Shown in pieces: positions 13,201 to 25,575 of a DNA stretch of 64,000 bases (positions are counted from its first letter, which is position 1; every line of letters starts with the position of its first letter). The stretch spans positions 104,727 to 168,726 of the forward strand of contig RQTK01001056.1 of NCBI GenBank assembly GCA_003991915.1, given 5' to 3'. Made by a program: the position numbers and the translations under genes. Source of the stretch: Elysia chlorotica (taxonomy: Eukaryota > Mollusca > Gastropoda > Plakobranchidae). The notes beneath the pieces were generated by a model. The model ran no database searches, was not told the DNA's origin, and saw nothing but the letters and a program-made list of their open reading frames with translations.

Positions 13201-16200
13201 TTGGCAACAGAGTCAGGGTATGTTCTTTTTAATCAAGTTTAAAAAATGCAACATGTTTTTAATGAAATCCTCTAAATACTGACAAGTTTACCAAGTTAGA
13301 TAAATATAAGCATAAGAATTATAAAAATAAGCACTCCAGATTAATGTCACTATAATGATGTTATCGAATTTGGTTTTATATAATTTTAACTCAACAATTT
13401 ACTCATATCATCAATAATCGATAACTTGACCACTTAATAATAATGATAATATAACAAAAAAAAAAACAGCAACAACAATGTAACATGTCAATCTAATTAT
13501 AAAGACTGAATAAGTTATTTTTGAATTGTTTGGTATTTAGTTTTACAACTTTAATTATCTTAATTTCTATGCCAAATTAGTGTGTGTCTTGTAATATATT
13601 TGTGTTCTTTTATAAAGAGCCTTCATTTATTTGGATGTTTTATTGTAGCAATGGTTATCTCGTGAGTTGGAAGTGAAAGTGAGCATGATTGAGGCCCAGT
13701 ATCATTTAGACCAGCTAATGGAAGATCGCAAGCAACTTACTCAACATCTTAATGAGCTCCGAACAGAGCTAGAACAGGGACCACTTACAGAGGTAAGTCA
13801 GGGAGGAAAAATTAATTTAACAAATTTTACAGATTTCATTTTTTGTTTTTGTTTCGTTTCATTGTTACGATACTGAGACATCTTATGGACATTTTTGTTT
13901 TATTTACAGCCATTGAATTGATACAGTCTTGTGTAACTACGATTGATGGATGTCTACATATGTTAAAGGGAAATTTTCAATTAAAAAAATTCTGGATCTT
14001 TTTGCCTTCTAAAAATCTCTTAAAATTTTGAAACTATTATTGGAGAAATAATACTCTCTTGCACTTCTCTGAATATATCTCTACTTATACTGATGTTGAC
14101 TTGATTAAAAAGATTTGTAACCAAAATAATTGGGCTGGATTTTCATTTCATTTTTTTATCATATATGTGCGCTTTTACAGAAATTTTCATGGCTTGGAGA
14201 AAATGGGGACGAGGATGACATAAACCAAGAGGAAAAAGGCATTAAAAAGCATATAACAACAACTGAAATTAACATTGAATTGATGTAAGTACTGAATCAA
14301 AGTTCCATAGGGAAGAAAAGATGGTAAGGGGTGGCGGAATTTCCAACTTTTTAGTTGAAATTAAAAAGTAACTTCTGCTGCTGAATGTGAAATGTTTTTT
14401 TATTTTTTATTCAATCTAAAACAGTAAAGGAAAAAAGCTTAGTATTCTTCGGTCTGTATGGTTACCAGAAAAAAATAGTCTCAATTATAAACGGAATATT
14501 AAATAAAAACACTTTTAATGTTTGCAGTCTTCTACTAAGAAGTTAAAAATAAATTAGTTATATGATTTGATTTTACTTTATAATAATAGAAATTGAATAA
14601 TTTGAAAAGTTGATTTAATTGATTAACTCTGACAAATATATTTTCTTTTTTTTTTTTTAATCAGTTTTAAGATTTTAGACCTTGCTGTTGGTTTGTTTGT
14701 TTTGCTGCTTAACATTAAACATCAGCACACAATATACTGTCTTAAAGTCATAAAGTACTGAACTTAATGCAGCACATATCCACAAGTGGTCCAGAATGGT
14801 TTTGGCTTAATATTATATTTTAAGCTATTCAGCTGAATCTTTTTATACTGTATTGAAAATGTTTGTGTTTTTTTTGTGTGTTTTTTTTTAACCAAAGAAA
14901 TGCCCAAATACAAGAGCTGCAGCAAAAAATTGTGGATGCAGATCAAGGCAAGTACTTTATTTATATTTTTTTAATGATCTTGCTTGATTGTATATATTGT
15001 GTCTCACCAAAAATTGTACTAAATTCATTCAGATGGTTTTTTTAAACAATATTTATGGGGTAAGACATTGCATTATTTCAGTTGATGGCGAACAATCAAA
15101 CATTTTTAATGGGTTTTTTTTTTTTAATATAGTTTATGTACACTTGTTCTCCATAGTTTTCAACTTTTGAGAAGTTGAATGTAGTAATTTGTTTATGAAA
15201 AAAATGCATTGTAAGACAAATAATTTGTTTTAATTTTGATTCTATGTATGACTCTTATATCTGAAACTGGACTTGCCAGATATTCACCATAAAAAGTTTG
15301 AAAGTTACTGCAAAGAGATGATTTCTTGTGTAATTGGTATACACAAAGATAAGTTAATTTTTTTTACTTAAAGTGTAGTTTTATTGGAACAAAATTAAGA
15401 GTGCACTGACTGAACTTGACAACTTTATTTTTTCATAATAAGATAAATGTTGAATTTTTAACAGAATCAAAAGGAACATCAACTTGGCAGAGTCTTCACA
15501 CTATGAATGAGGCCAAATGCGCCCTAAAGTTTCTTCTGGATCAGGTATCATATAAATTCCTATTGAATATAATCATGCTTTCTTAACTAAAGAAACATTT
15601 TGTTTTATGAGCATATCATTTAGTGTTTCTAAGTATATTTGTATTGGTACATTTTATAATCATATATATATTTAAGCTTTGTGACAATAAATACTTACAC
15701 CTTAGCCTTCAATCAGAGATGATTTTTTCAAACGCTTTAATTATTTTTTTCATGTATATGGCTTGATAATATTTCAATCAAAATAAATGGACTTACAAAA
15801 ATGTCTCAATCGGGTAGTAAGCTCTAATCCACCCCCCATTTAAAAAAAATGTTTTTTGTTTGTTGTTGCCATTAAGATGTTTCATGCAAGCATTAATATT
15901 TTTAATGTAGCTTATCCATATTGTGTTTTTGGGTTTTCTATTTTTTTTCATGAATTATTAGAAAACACTTAATTTTGAAACTTAATTTACATCCAAAATA
16001 TATACTTTTAATTCGGGTTTCCGCTTAAATGGGCTCAGAAAAAAAATTAAGACCTTAATGTTTCTTATGTAATTCTCTTGGAGGAAAAAGAAAACTTTGC
16101 CTAAATTTGCATAGGATATTTATACTTTCAATACAGTTTTGCAGCAGAATTTCCTAATTTCTTTTCTCTACCTTTGAACAATCAGGCCATAAACGCTCGC

Positions 16201-19200
16201 GCAGAAAGCTTCAAGGTACAAGGGGAATTGCGGAGTACACAAGACAATGATAGAGAAGAGGCAGATGAGCTAAAGAAACTGAAAGCTAAAGCCAGCCAAG
16301 ACAAAGCCAAGTATGAGAGAGAGGTGGACAAGCTGAAGCAGAAGCATGAAGAGCAGGTTCGTTAAACTGTTTTGCTTTCTAGAAGATTTTTCTCCACCTA
16401 TACCATTAATTAAGTATAGCTTCAACCTCAGAGCTGAATAGTGTGCTAGAATCAAAAACAAAAATGTATTGCTACTTAATCCTTCAGAACCAATTAGCAT
16501 CTAAACAAAAGCCAAGGATGGAAGAACACATTAGGATAATTTTGTGCATTTTAATTGTTCTGTGTTTTACAAGATTTATTGTTACATAGTACATTTACAG
16601 ATTTTTTTTTTATATTTTTCAATTCATTATGTAGCAACTTAAAAAAACACACCAGACAGGGTGTGTATAAATTAAGTTTCTGGTTCGATAATAATTCCAC
16701 ATATGCTAACTGAACTGAATTTTCTCTTCACAGATCGTTGCTTTGCTAAGAAATAATGAGGATAATAATTATTGTTCCACGCCTGTCAAAAAGTCATGCC
16801 CCATCCAAAAAGATATTTTGAGAACAGTGGTAAGTGTAACATTTAAAAAAAATTTTTTTTTTTAATTTGTTACTTATGATAAATTTCCATTCACCACTCA
16901 ACTAATTTTGTTCCATTTCAAGAACATGGAAAACTGTCGGTCACGGAGGTCAATTATGTGTAATTGTCTAATTTTTTAATTCTCAGATAATAGGGACGGT
17001 TGCAAAAGCAGGGTATAGATAAGCCATGAACTGTATATCTGCCCAGATAAGCCAATTATTGACAAATTCAGTTTATCAGATTGAGATCTAGTTGATTGTT
17101 TATTCGTGTGATTAATACCATCTTAACATCCAGACATTGACCTTCGTCCTTATTTACAACTGCTTCTGTACATGAATCTCCCGTCAGAGAAACAACAAAT
17201 GGAAATCTAATTATCTTTTATTCGTCCGATTAATACAGATCTTTCAATCTTCACATCCAGTCCTCGGGGCCTGGCGTTATTTCCAACTAATCATTCTGTT
17301 TGTTTTTAAAGTTTATCATCCTTTTTTTTTTTTAAATCAAACTTGATGCGGTTGTTGGTGCTTACGGTTTGACATTCTTTTGCAAAACATGCACATGTGT
17401 ACTTTTGCAACAAAAAAATGTATGTAGATCCAAATGATTAACTGGTAATACCGCTTCAGGTTTAAATATTACAAGCTCCATCTAGATTAATATTATGAAA
17501 AAGTTTTAAATATATATGCAAATTTTCTTTAAAAGTCGTAGTCAACTATGATTATGTTGAATCAATTTTTTTCAAATATTAAGGAGAATCAGCATTTTTG
17601 TACTGACAATTCCATTCCTTTAATCACATTGCCTCATTACCAGGAATCAAAATTAAAACGGACAGAAGGACTTCAGCAGAGATTAGCTGAGAAAGAAAAG
17701 GAATGTGAAGAACTGAAAGAGGTGGGTCTCTTTTTTTAAATATAAAAAAAAGAGTCAGTGCTTTTTTTTTCAGAATTTGTATACATACTTATGTTTATTT
17801 TTTCATCCACCTTCATACATTATAAGCCAATTTTTAGATCTGGAATAGGCAAGGAATGTTGTTTTAACCACAGATTTTGTTCTTCTTTTTTTCTCTTCCT
17901 TAGGGATTTATAATTTATTTTGAAAATATCAAGACCAAAATTAAACTACTATGCTTATATATGAAAAGTTTGAGAACAGACGTGCACAGTAATTGTCTTT
18001 GTACAAAAATTGTTGATAGGGAAATTGTCAAAAAGGTTTCCTTATTCCAACAATCAGAGCCAGCACTGTCTGCAGTCTAGTAACTCTTCTCTGCACCTTT
18101 GTCAATTGCTACTGAAAACCAAACCCCCTTTCCACTCATAAATGCAACTAGCTCTTGGTTCAATAGAATTATAGTCTTTTTTTCTTGTGGTAATAATGGC
18201 AACAACACTTGCTATAAGGATAACTATTGAATAAAACAAGAAATATCGTTACTGTTGTTTAGCTGAAATAAGAAATTTTGAGGAGTATTTTTACAGGTTT
18301 TTTTTTTTTAATTTATTAATTTGTAAATGTAATGATGGTCTTCAAGAAAGCAATATCCACAAAAAGTTTTAAAGAATTAATCAAATGATAAAGATTATTT
18401 CTTGACTTAATATTTTTTTATTTGATGGCCAATTTAAATTTATGACAATTTTTATTCCCTCAACAGCGCCTATTGTTATACAATGATCAGCAAATTAAAC
18501 ACTTCCCAGACTTGCTGGAAGGTCCAAAGAAAGAGGAAATGGTTTGTGTAAGTGACTCTTAGATTTTTTTTTTTTTTATAATAACTGACAAACAGGGTGA
18601 GATTATTCAGGCTTGCTCTTTGGTGTCAGTGAAAATAAATACTATGTGATGGTTATAGTAATTTATTAATGCACTTTAGCTTTATTGCACTAAATGCTTG
18701 CCTTCCAATCTTTTTTTTTTTCATCTTGAGAAATAAGTAAGTGTCATGCACATGGTACTAAAACTCTGAAAGTTAAAAGTAATGTCAAGATATGTATTTT
18801 TAGGTGATTTCCCCATGCTGACTCACAATTTCCAAAAATAAACTACTAAGTAATACACTGCATGAAGTAAATAAATAAATGATAAACTATTTAGCTGTCA
18901 TACTCGCAATAGGATCTAATATTTAAGAACCTGTTTTTAACTTCCTAGCGTTAACAAACCAAGAATTTGGAACTAAATTGCATATCCAGCTTTGTCTTTA
19001 CTGGACATTGAGTCTGGTTTTTATTTTTAATATTCAATGCAACACTATTTTGATATTGCCTTTAATTATTTTCTTGACACCACTTTTTCATTACCTACTC
19101 CTTCATTATCGATATCATTCAAAAGGCTGATTCTTCATCTTAGCCTAAAGTCTTACCCATTTTAGTGCCTTCCTGTGTCATCATTTATTAAAAATTAGAT

Positions 19201-20057
19201 ACCCTTTCCTACCAGTAGAAGATTAGACAATATGTACCATTAGTTATATTTATATTTTTATAGTTTCCTGTCAAGATTCTATTATAGGAGAGGGTAATTT
19301 GTTAAATCTACTGTTTTGCTCACACATAGACTAGAGAAAGATTACCACGTTTGCTTTCTTGAAAATATAAGCTTTTGAAGATTGCAGGTGGCCAATAGTT
19401 TTTAATATATGAATGCTGTGAAGGTTTATTTTATCAACAAGGACAAGATAAAACTGTTGTTTTTTTGCTTGAAACTTTGTATTTTTAAATAAACTAAATC
19501 ATCAAGAATTTCTTATGGGACATAATATAGGACTTGCATTGATATACCATTTTAACTTTCCTTGAAAACCTGTCCTCTTATTTGCAGCCTTGTTCAAAGA
19601 AAGTAGTAGTTTAAATTCATAAGAAATCAAATTTATACTAATTAATAAACACTTTGTCCTTGTTTAGGTTGAGGAGTCCAGCACCATCAACTCGACCTTC
19701 CTTATCACCTCTGAGGAGGCAGATGCCTCATCTGGTTCGAAGCAGCTTAACGCAACTTTTGATAAAAGCACAGGGGATGTGTCAGCAGAGGATAACAAAT
19801 CAAACGAGGAAAATAGGTCATCGAAAGGACGCCCTAGACGCAAAGCTAAGAAAGAGTTGACTTCTGTAATCAAAGAAAACAGTTTGCTGTCTGGTGCCAT
19901 TAGTGATGAGAATGGGGACACAACGATCTCACCCATATCTCTCAAGCGGCGGTCTGGGGAGGATCCGCTTCCAGAGCGTAGGAGCAAGAGGAAGAGAACA
20001 CTCCTAGCAATAAAAACTGCTGATGGTTCATTCTTTCCAGGCTTAGACATGGATTGA
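1567..20057 (+). CDS. KIF4: KIF4-type chromokinesin, 26 coding exons
   Basis: Plus-end-directed kinesin-4 motor; family members bind chromosomes and the spindle midzone. Exons: 1567-1804, 2100-2290, 2770-2859, 3654-3814, 4158-4252, 4878-5000, 6019-6194, 6433-6491, 6838-7122, 7629-7776, 8105-8146, 8390-8548, 9336-9466, 10803-10947, 11183-11293, 11738-11821, 13101-13217, 13649-13792, 14181-14284, 14898-14947, 15465-15544, 16186-16356, 16734-16829, 17644-17721, 18467-18547, 19668-20057. The sum is 3549 nt, about 1182 aa, and phases match throughout. Seen: [12 protein letters not shown] start, P-loop GQTGSGKT (about residues 89-96), switch I NTSSRSHA, switch II DLAGSE, and the neck [11 protein letters not shown] typical of KIF4. 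A long Glu/Lys/Gln coiled coil follows, with the KIF4-like patch [12 protein letters not shown]. The last exon is basic ([17 protein letters not shown]), so it is likely a nuclear localisation signal. Odd: the Cys-rich domain of vertebrate KIF4 and fly KLP3A is not found. The intron after exon 20 appears to use a GC donor. Confidence 0.93.
5033..5705. mobile_element. pogo/Tc1-mariner-like MITE in kinesin intron 6
   Basis: A 673-bp element with terminal inverted repeats beginning CAGTGGAACAC at both ends; the arms match imperfectly over about 25 bp (GTTTAAACCGAAA against ACTTAAATCGAAA). A TA dinucleotide flanks each end (5031-5032 and 5706-5707). CAG-ending TIRs plus TA duplication are characteristic of Tc1/mariner/pogo elements. 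The interior has no transposase-like reading frame but repeats the GGTTTA/GCCGTTTT motifs near the termini, so it is non-autonomous. Confidence 0.85.
10001..10150. repeat. Imperfect foldback element in kinesin intron 13
   Basis: AACCGGTTTTTATTGGC at the left end and GCCAATAAAAACCGTT at the right end are reverse complements. Further inside, AACACCCATGTACTT pairs imperfectly with AAGTATCAGGGGTGTT, so most of the 150 bp can fold into one hairpin. This suggests a small foldback MITE. No target duplication could be fixed. Confidence 0.6.
10259..10286. repeat. (CT)n microsatellite
   Basis: About 14 perfect CT dinucleotides within the kinesin intron. Confidence 0.95.
12433..12690 (+). mobile_element. 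3' end of a non-LTR retrotransposon (LINE fragment)
   Basis: A short frame ending at 12677 encodes a tail with [19 protein letters not shown] and a C-terminal [16 protein letters not shown]. This is the conserved C-terminus of many invertebrate LINE reverse-transcriptase polyproteins. It ends in a stop and a GATGATGATGAT tail, as expected for a 3'-anchored, 5'-truncated LINE copy. Everything upstream of about 12433 is lost. It lies in the kinesin intron between 11821 and 13101, in the sense orientation. Confidence 0.8.
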
Positions 20058-21119
20058 ACAAGTTGTTTTTTTAACCTGTTAGAGACGGGATCCACAATTT
20101 TTAAAAATTTCTTTTTTTTTTTTTTTCTCCACTAAAAGGCAGGCTCCTGGGTTATATTTGTTAAATATCTAGGTCTTTTTTTAAAATAAGGGTGTTAACT
20201 TTTTTCTTCTTCTTTTTTTAAATTATAATGCTTAATACACAAACCCATAAATTGACTTTCCATTGGCTCATTATGAAAGATTTTTTAACTGCAAGAGTAT
20301 CATTATTACTCCTGGGACCAATGCCTTCTTGATCAAAGAATTGAATGCACATATTTATCCCTGTTACCGTAACTTTTTCATGTTTTACTTAAGTATTCTA
20401 ACATGAGCATACCATTGCTTCCACCTAAAATTACACACTTGTTACATGATTCTTAGTTGGTAAAAATTTATAGGGCAATATTCAATGTAATATCACACAA
20501 GTTTTGGTCCTGTTATTTATCAACAAAAATGAATACAGTATAAGTCAACAATGTTATTTTTAAATACTTGTTATTTGGATGCAAGGCTTATTAAAGCCAG
20601 CTTTGCCAAATCAGTGCCTTCTCTCTTCCATCCACAAGTACACATGATAAATTATTTGGATCCTTTGTCTCTTCGATCTCCTACTGATATCCCTCCCCTC
20701 TCTGCTCATCATATTGTACCTTTGACCCACCCTTATTACAGTACAGGATGTCACTTGTGGCCTGTGGTAGAACTTTAATTTTTTTTATAGCTGTAGTTCC
20801 TTTACTTCTCTGAAATATTATAAAGTGACCTTAACTGTGACATGTTTCAAAGGATTTGATCTACAACTTTGTAAATATCACTTAATGTGTTCTTTATTTC
20901 ATTTTTTTTTTTTTTTTTTTTTAATTATTTTTAATGCATTTTAATGCCACCACATACCAGACATAGATTACATGGGGTGATTGGGGGTAGGGGTGTAAGG
21001 ATGTTGTTGTTTTTTTTTCGTTCATTTCTGTATCTCTTACACTGAATACATGTCATGTCCAGAAATTGATACATGTACTGCATACGTTTCTTCAAATACT
21101 AATTCTCTTCCTCCATGGA

Positions 21120-21122
<3 letters not shown>

Positions 21123-21177
<55 letters not shown>
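21123..21177. repeat. (TC)n microsatellite
   Basis: Uninterrupted CT repeat of about 27 units in the kinesin 3' UTR or just downstream. Confidence 0.95.
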
Positions 21178-21183
<6 letters not shown>

Positions 21184-21394
21184 CCACCATTTTGTATCAT
21201 TGTATTTGTAAAAATATATGTAATAGTTGTATTTGAGTAAAGATTATTTGTTTTACTTCTACTTTTTTTTTTTAATTGTAATTGTAGGTGTTTATTTATA
21301 CATGATGCACATCTTCAACAGATTGTTTGAATCATATTAAATTTTGTATGTACACAAATTAGGATTTTGTTTTTTGTACATTTCAAAAATTATA

Positions 21395-21400
21395 AATAAA
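21395..21400 (+). promoter_or_regulatory. Candidate poly(A) signal of the kinesin gene
   Basis: AATAAA about 1.3 kb after the kinesin stop codon, in T-rich sequence. It is the first canonical hexamer that I noted downstream of the stop. Confidence 0.4.
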
Positions 21401-22905
21401 GGGATGCCACTTTTCCGGAAATAGAACCTGGGTCAGGATCCTCCGGAAATTTTTCTATCTGCATCTGAGTCTGATGTCTGTGAAACTGCAACATATTTAT
21501 TTTTCCTGAAGAAAAACAAACAAACAACCATAACTATGTGCCGTTCAGCCTTCATTGCTGTTGTTCCTGATTATCATACAACTAATGTTTAATTGTGTAA
21601 CTAAAACCCGAGCAGAAAAAGAAATTAACATATGTTTTGCGTGTAAGAAAAAAAATGCATAGAACAATTTAATGGCTTTTCATTGTTAATTAAATTTTCA
21701 TTCTATTGTTTTATCGGTATTGGCGCTACATCTTGTAAATAATCTCATCCAGATTACTGATTTCAACCTCTAGTTTATCTGACCGGCATCGGTTATTCTT
21801 TCAAGTAATACTGATTTGTCCATCTTCATCCAAGTCCTGCTAGGCTGTGTTTGATCTGATCTAGTTCTATTGACAAATGCTTTGTTAAAGAAAAACAACT
21901 TTGCATTTTCCCTTCATGAAATGGGCACACAATGCACAATTCAAATTTTACCAATATTCTGATTAATGGAAATAGAACAGATGTAGAATAAATATAAACT
22001 TTGTTGAGGCAGATGTAGATAGATAATAAAAAAATCCTGTCAATAGGTCTAAAAATTGAAATTTTCAGCCAGAGCTGGCGCCGCTCCTCTACCCTCTTTA
22101 CCTTTACCCACTACCAAAGTTACAGAAATTTTGCCAGGTCTTGGTGGCATCCCTACAAATAATATAATTATTACCTAAATAATTTTGTAACATATATATA
22201 AAAATAAAAATAAACTTTTTCTTGGGAAGTTTTGATTTTAAGAAATTGCAAATTTTTTTCTTTTAATATTATGTACCAATGTAGTGCTTAAAACAAGAAA
22301 ACGTCTGTGTTGTTTATATTGTAATTAATTCATATAGTGTTTTGTGTTTCATGAAATATCAGAGTTTTTAACTGAATATTGAGTCTGGTGGGCCTACTAC
22401 TTTTTGATCATCTAGGAAATGTATTTGTAATTTACAACAATCAAACGGTTAATTGAATGCCTTAGGATCATTTTCTATTAAGTCAGAATTGATAATGGTG
22501 CTTTTTTGCGACTTTCAAATTGCAAAGACAAGTCTTTATGTGTTAAATTGCTTTTTTGTGCCTATTATCAATCTGACTATCCTATCTGCAGATAAAGCAG
22601 CTCCTTTTAATTTTTTTTTGTGTTCACATCTTCATTGCAAATACATCACATTTCATTTCATTTCAATAGGAAATTTCATTGGTGCCTTGTTTTATTTTTA
22701 CAACGATTGTAAAGAAGGAAGCAATAAAATCTGTTATCGACTATGAAAACAAATTTTTCCCCTTTTTTTAAAGTGAAGTTTTGTTAGATGCTACAATTAC
22801 ACTTGCAGACCAGTGCCAGTTAAACCCTGAATGACATTTTTAGCCTCCAATATGAACGCCGATGATAGAATACTTTTGAAAACATAAAGGCACCTCCCCT
22901 CTCCC

Positions 22906-22909
<4 letters not shown>

Positions 22910-22950
<41 letters not shown>

Positions 22951-22967
22951 TCTCTCTCACTCTCTCC
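22910..22967. repeat. (TC)n microsatellite, interrupted
   Basis: CT-rich tract with CACAC and CCC interruptions in intergenic sequence. Confidence 0.9.
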
Positions 22968-23629
22968 CTCCCCCTGTACACTACACAGTTAATGAGGGAC
23001 ATGATTTTTTTTATGTGAAATTAAAATTGTCATAAATGGTGGATAGCAATCAATTTTAAATGTTAAATACAATAAGATAGTTCAACATGGGTTATACAAA
23101 TTATTTGGGAAACATTGAAAATTGATCTACTTTGTACTTAAGAAAGCTACAATCGAACCTTTAAGGTCATGACTAACTTATGAAAATCAATTATGGTTTT
23201 AATTTATTCTTCGGGAAGTTGAAATTCTCTTAAATTTCCTGGGAAACAGTGGATAAAATTTAAAATTATTGTTCAAAACAAGATTGTTCAACCGACTTCA
23301 GACAATTAATAATCAAGAGGGCTTAATAAAGAGATGGCTTTGCCAAGTCACTACCTAGAAAATAGAGAGTGATCTCCAACAGTAAGCACGAACATCTTGG
23401 TTTGGTGGTTGTTATTCTCATGTCCAACGTCAGCAAGTAAGCTATATTGCGAACGTATACCAAGACTTGAGTCTGAAAAATTAGTGTTGTGCCAATTTTT
23501 GTCTTCTACATAACTTATTGTATAGGCAGTGGCGTTAGTTCGAGTGTCGTTAACAATATGAACTATAGCGACTTTTCACAATTCATGTTAATGTGCATCC
23601 CTTCCCGCAAAAGACAAAAACAGAGCAAC

Positions 23630-24250
23630 TACGGTATATATAGACATGCCAATTTCGATTATTTTTCAACTTCTTTCAATCATCTTCGAAACTATGTTAT
23701 AGTTTTCATCCCCCCCCCCCTACAATATAATTATATTGGTGCAAACTGCAATAGGGAAGAAAAAAGAGTGATTTATTCAATTAAGTTGATCGGCTTCTCA
23801 TTAGAGTTCCCAAATTTAAGTGATTATATTCCTTCATCAGACTTTTTTTTTTTTTTTGCAAAGTGGAGTACACAATCATTGACAATGTAAAAAAAAAAGG
23901 AATAATAAAGGTTAAAAAAAAAAACACCCAAAAAGAAAAAAAAACCAACAGAACAACCACGGTGTATATAGGCCTACAGCACATGTCTATTACGATTATT
24001 TTTCAACTTCTTTCAATCATTATGTATTAGTTTTACAAGTTCGCCCTCACAATGTATAATGGTGCAATAGGGTCTCATTGTATGGGAAGAAGAAAAAAAG
24101 TGTGTGGTTTATTCAATAAAGTTGACCAACCTCACCAGGGTTCCTTGATTTAAGTGATTATACAATGTATTCCTTAATCAGGCCGCCTTGTTTTTTGCAA
24201 GGTGGATTGATACCAGTACACAATCATTGACAATGTATGTGAATGAGCAT
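23630..24250 (+). repeat. Diverged tandem duplication, about 340-bp unit
   Basis: 23630-23890 and 23965-24250 share landmarks in the same order: GATTATTTTTCAACTTCTTT, a pyrimidine stretch, TTTATTCAAT.AAGTTGA, TTTAAGTGATTATA, TTGCAA.GTGGA and ACACAATCATTGACAATGTA. Identity is clearly below 90 percent, so the duplication is old. No coding frame survives. Confidence 0.75.
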
Positions 24251-24349
24251 CCCGTTACCGTTAACCGTCAACATTAAATTGGCATTGTAAAGAAGGAAAA
24301 GGATTCAATAAAACGAAACAAAACAATCATACTCAACGCACAACGAAAG

Positions 24350-24425
24350 CACCGGTTACGCAGTTGGTTAGTGTTTTGTGCAGATGAGCTGGAGATCTGT
24401 GGTTCGAATGCTAGAGTTGTAAGCA
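24350..24425 (+). repeat. SINE head fragment, tRNA-like
   Basis: Contains an A-box-like GGTTACGCAGTTGGTTAGTG and a B-box-like GGTTCGAATGC at tRNA-like spacing. It cannot fold as a clean tRNA and has no 3' trailer of a tRNA gene. Most likely the promoter head of a SINE. Confidence 0.45.
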
Positions 24426-24943
24426 CAACGTTACAAGTGGTAAGCTTACAATGAGATTAAGCTACCGCGCATTTGTACTTACGACGCATAATCTTTGACT
24501 GGAGGATCTAGAAGACTAGTATCAAAAGAAGGATCCTTTTCCTATATCGTGACAGGTGCCCCCGATTGCTAGAGCAGGATCTCGAACCTGGACTTCCTGC
24601 ATCGGAGAATGACGCTTTAACCTCAGCGATATCACTTTCTCCTTTAAATCTTATCTGGTGCCCCTGTCACTTGATGAAATCATGCTTTGCGGTCCACACA
24701 ACAGCTATGAATGACTTAATCATGTCCCTTACACATGGGATTCTCTTATCGCTCACTGACTCCGTGCGTCAATGATATAACTAAATCTAAGATTATGCAC
24801 CGGTGCAGATTCCCTTACCTTTAGTATAATACTAATGGTCTTTATTTTCGCTATGGGCCTCGATGTCGTACGATCTCTATTAAAAGTTTAAAACCTAGGG
24901 GACGTAAAACCAATGAGACGTTTGGTAAATAAATAGAATCGAC

Positions 24944-25045
24944 GGTAGTTAAGTCTTTTAGTGCTCTGGATAGACGATCAGGAGGTCTGCTGTTCGAGTC
25001 ACAGCTGGTCTCCCATTGTCCGTGTAGGGTTATTCTGGAATCAGA
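24944..25045 (+). repeat. SINE head fragment, tRNA-like
   Basis: TTAGTGCTCTGGATAGACGATC followed by GGTCTGCTGTTCGAGTCAC resembles A and B boxes of the same family as 25162-25443, followed by a short diverged body. Confidence 0.4.
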
Positions 25046-25161
25046 GGACGTAGCATTTATCGAAGAAACTGAAAAACAAAATCATGTGTTTAAAATACAA
25101 TTAAAAAAGAAAAAAGAAAGTTAACTCCCGTATCGGTGTCACGATTAACTATTCAGCATTA

Positions 25162-25443
25162 TGAATGGGGAAACTGGCTCAGTGGTAGAGCGTTGGTCTC
25201 CAGATCGGGAGGTCCGCGGTTCGAATCCCACGATCGGCAGATTTATTTGTCCAATTTCGTCCCCTGTAACTGGTTGGGTCGGTGTCAGTATAATGTGACC
25301 GGCTGAGACAGGAGTCATGGTATCCCCGCCCTGTCTCGTGTGTGGCAGCATTTAAAATTGCCAGATGTCAGTCTTGGGGCCCGTCCACAATATAGCCTAT
25401 ATAGTGCTGACGTTGGACGTTCAACTCAACTCAACTCAACTCA
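25162..25443 (+). repeat. tRNA-derived SINE, full-length copy
   Basis: The head has A box TGGCTCAGTGGTAGAGCG and B box GGTTCGAATCCC. The body has TTGGGTCGGTGTCAG, GTCATGGTATCC and CGCCCTGTCTCGTGTG, and the 3' tail is (TCAAC)n at about 25421-25443. The body is clearly shared with the copy at 42845-43107, which defines a family. The head alone resembles a tRNA, but the conserved non-tRNA body and the tail show a SINE. Pol III transcription from the internal boxes is expected. Confidence 0.85.
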
Positions 25444-25445
25444 AT

Positions 25446-25575
25446 ATGATCGACTGAGACAGAAGTCCTAGTAGGCTATCGCCGCCCTGTCTGTGTGACA
25501 ACACATACAACCTTCAGACGTCAGACTTGGGCGCATCCAAGGTAGACCTATTGTGTAGTTCCTGACATGATCGAA
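25446..25575 (+). repeat. SINE body fragment
   Basis: GACTGAGACAGAAGTC, CGCCGCCCTGTCTGTGTG and GACGTCAGACTTGGGC match the body of the adjacent SINE without its tRNA head. It is a truncated second copy directly after the first. Confidence 0.65.

Larger units (their letters stand above)
20058..22745 (+). other. Kinesin 3' UTR and downstream DNA
   Basis: No coding potential. T-rich sequence with candidate poly(A) signals AATAAA at 21395-21400 and 22723-22728, and a (TC)n run in between. Which signal is used cannot be told from sequence alone. Confidence 0.5.

Noticed and set aside
19664..20095. 143-codon minus-strand open frame over the last kinesin exon.
   Set aside because: Antisense shadow of a coding exon with in-phase splice site and conserved basic tail.
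25170..25245. Possible tRNA gene (A and B boxes, GGTTCGAATCCC).
   Set aside because: The conserved non-tRNA body and (TCAAC)n tail, repeated at 42845-43107, show a SINE. No clean cloverleaf was established.
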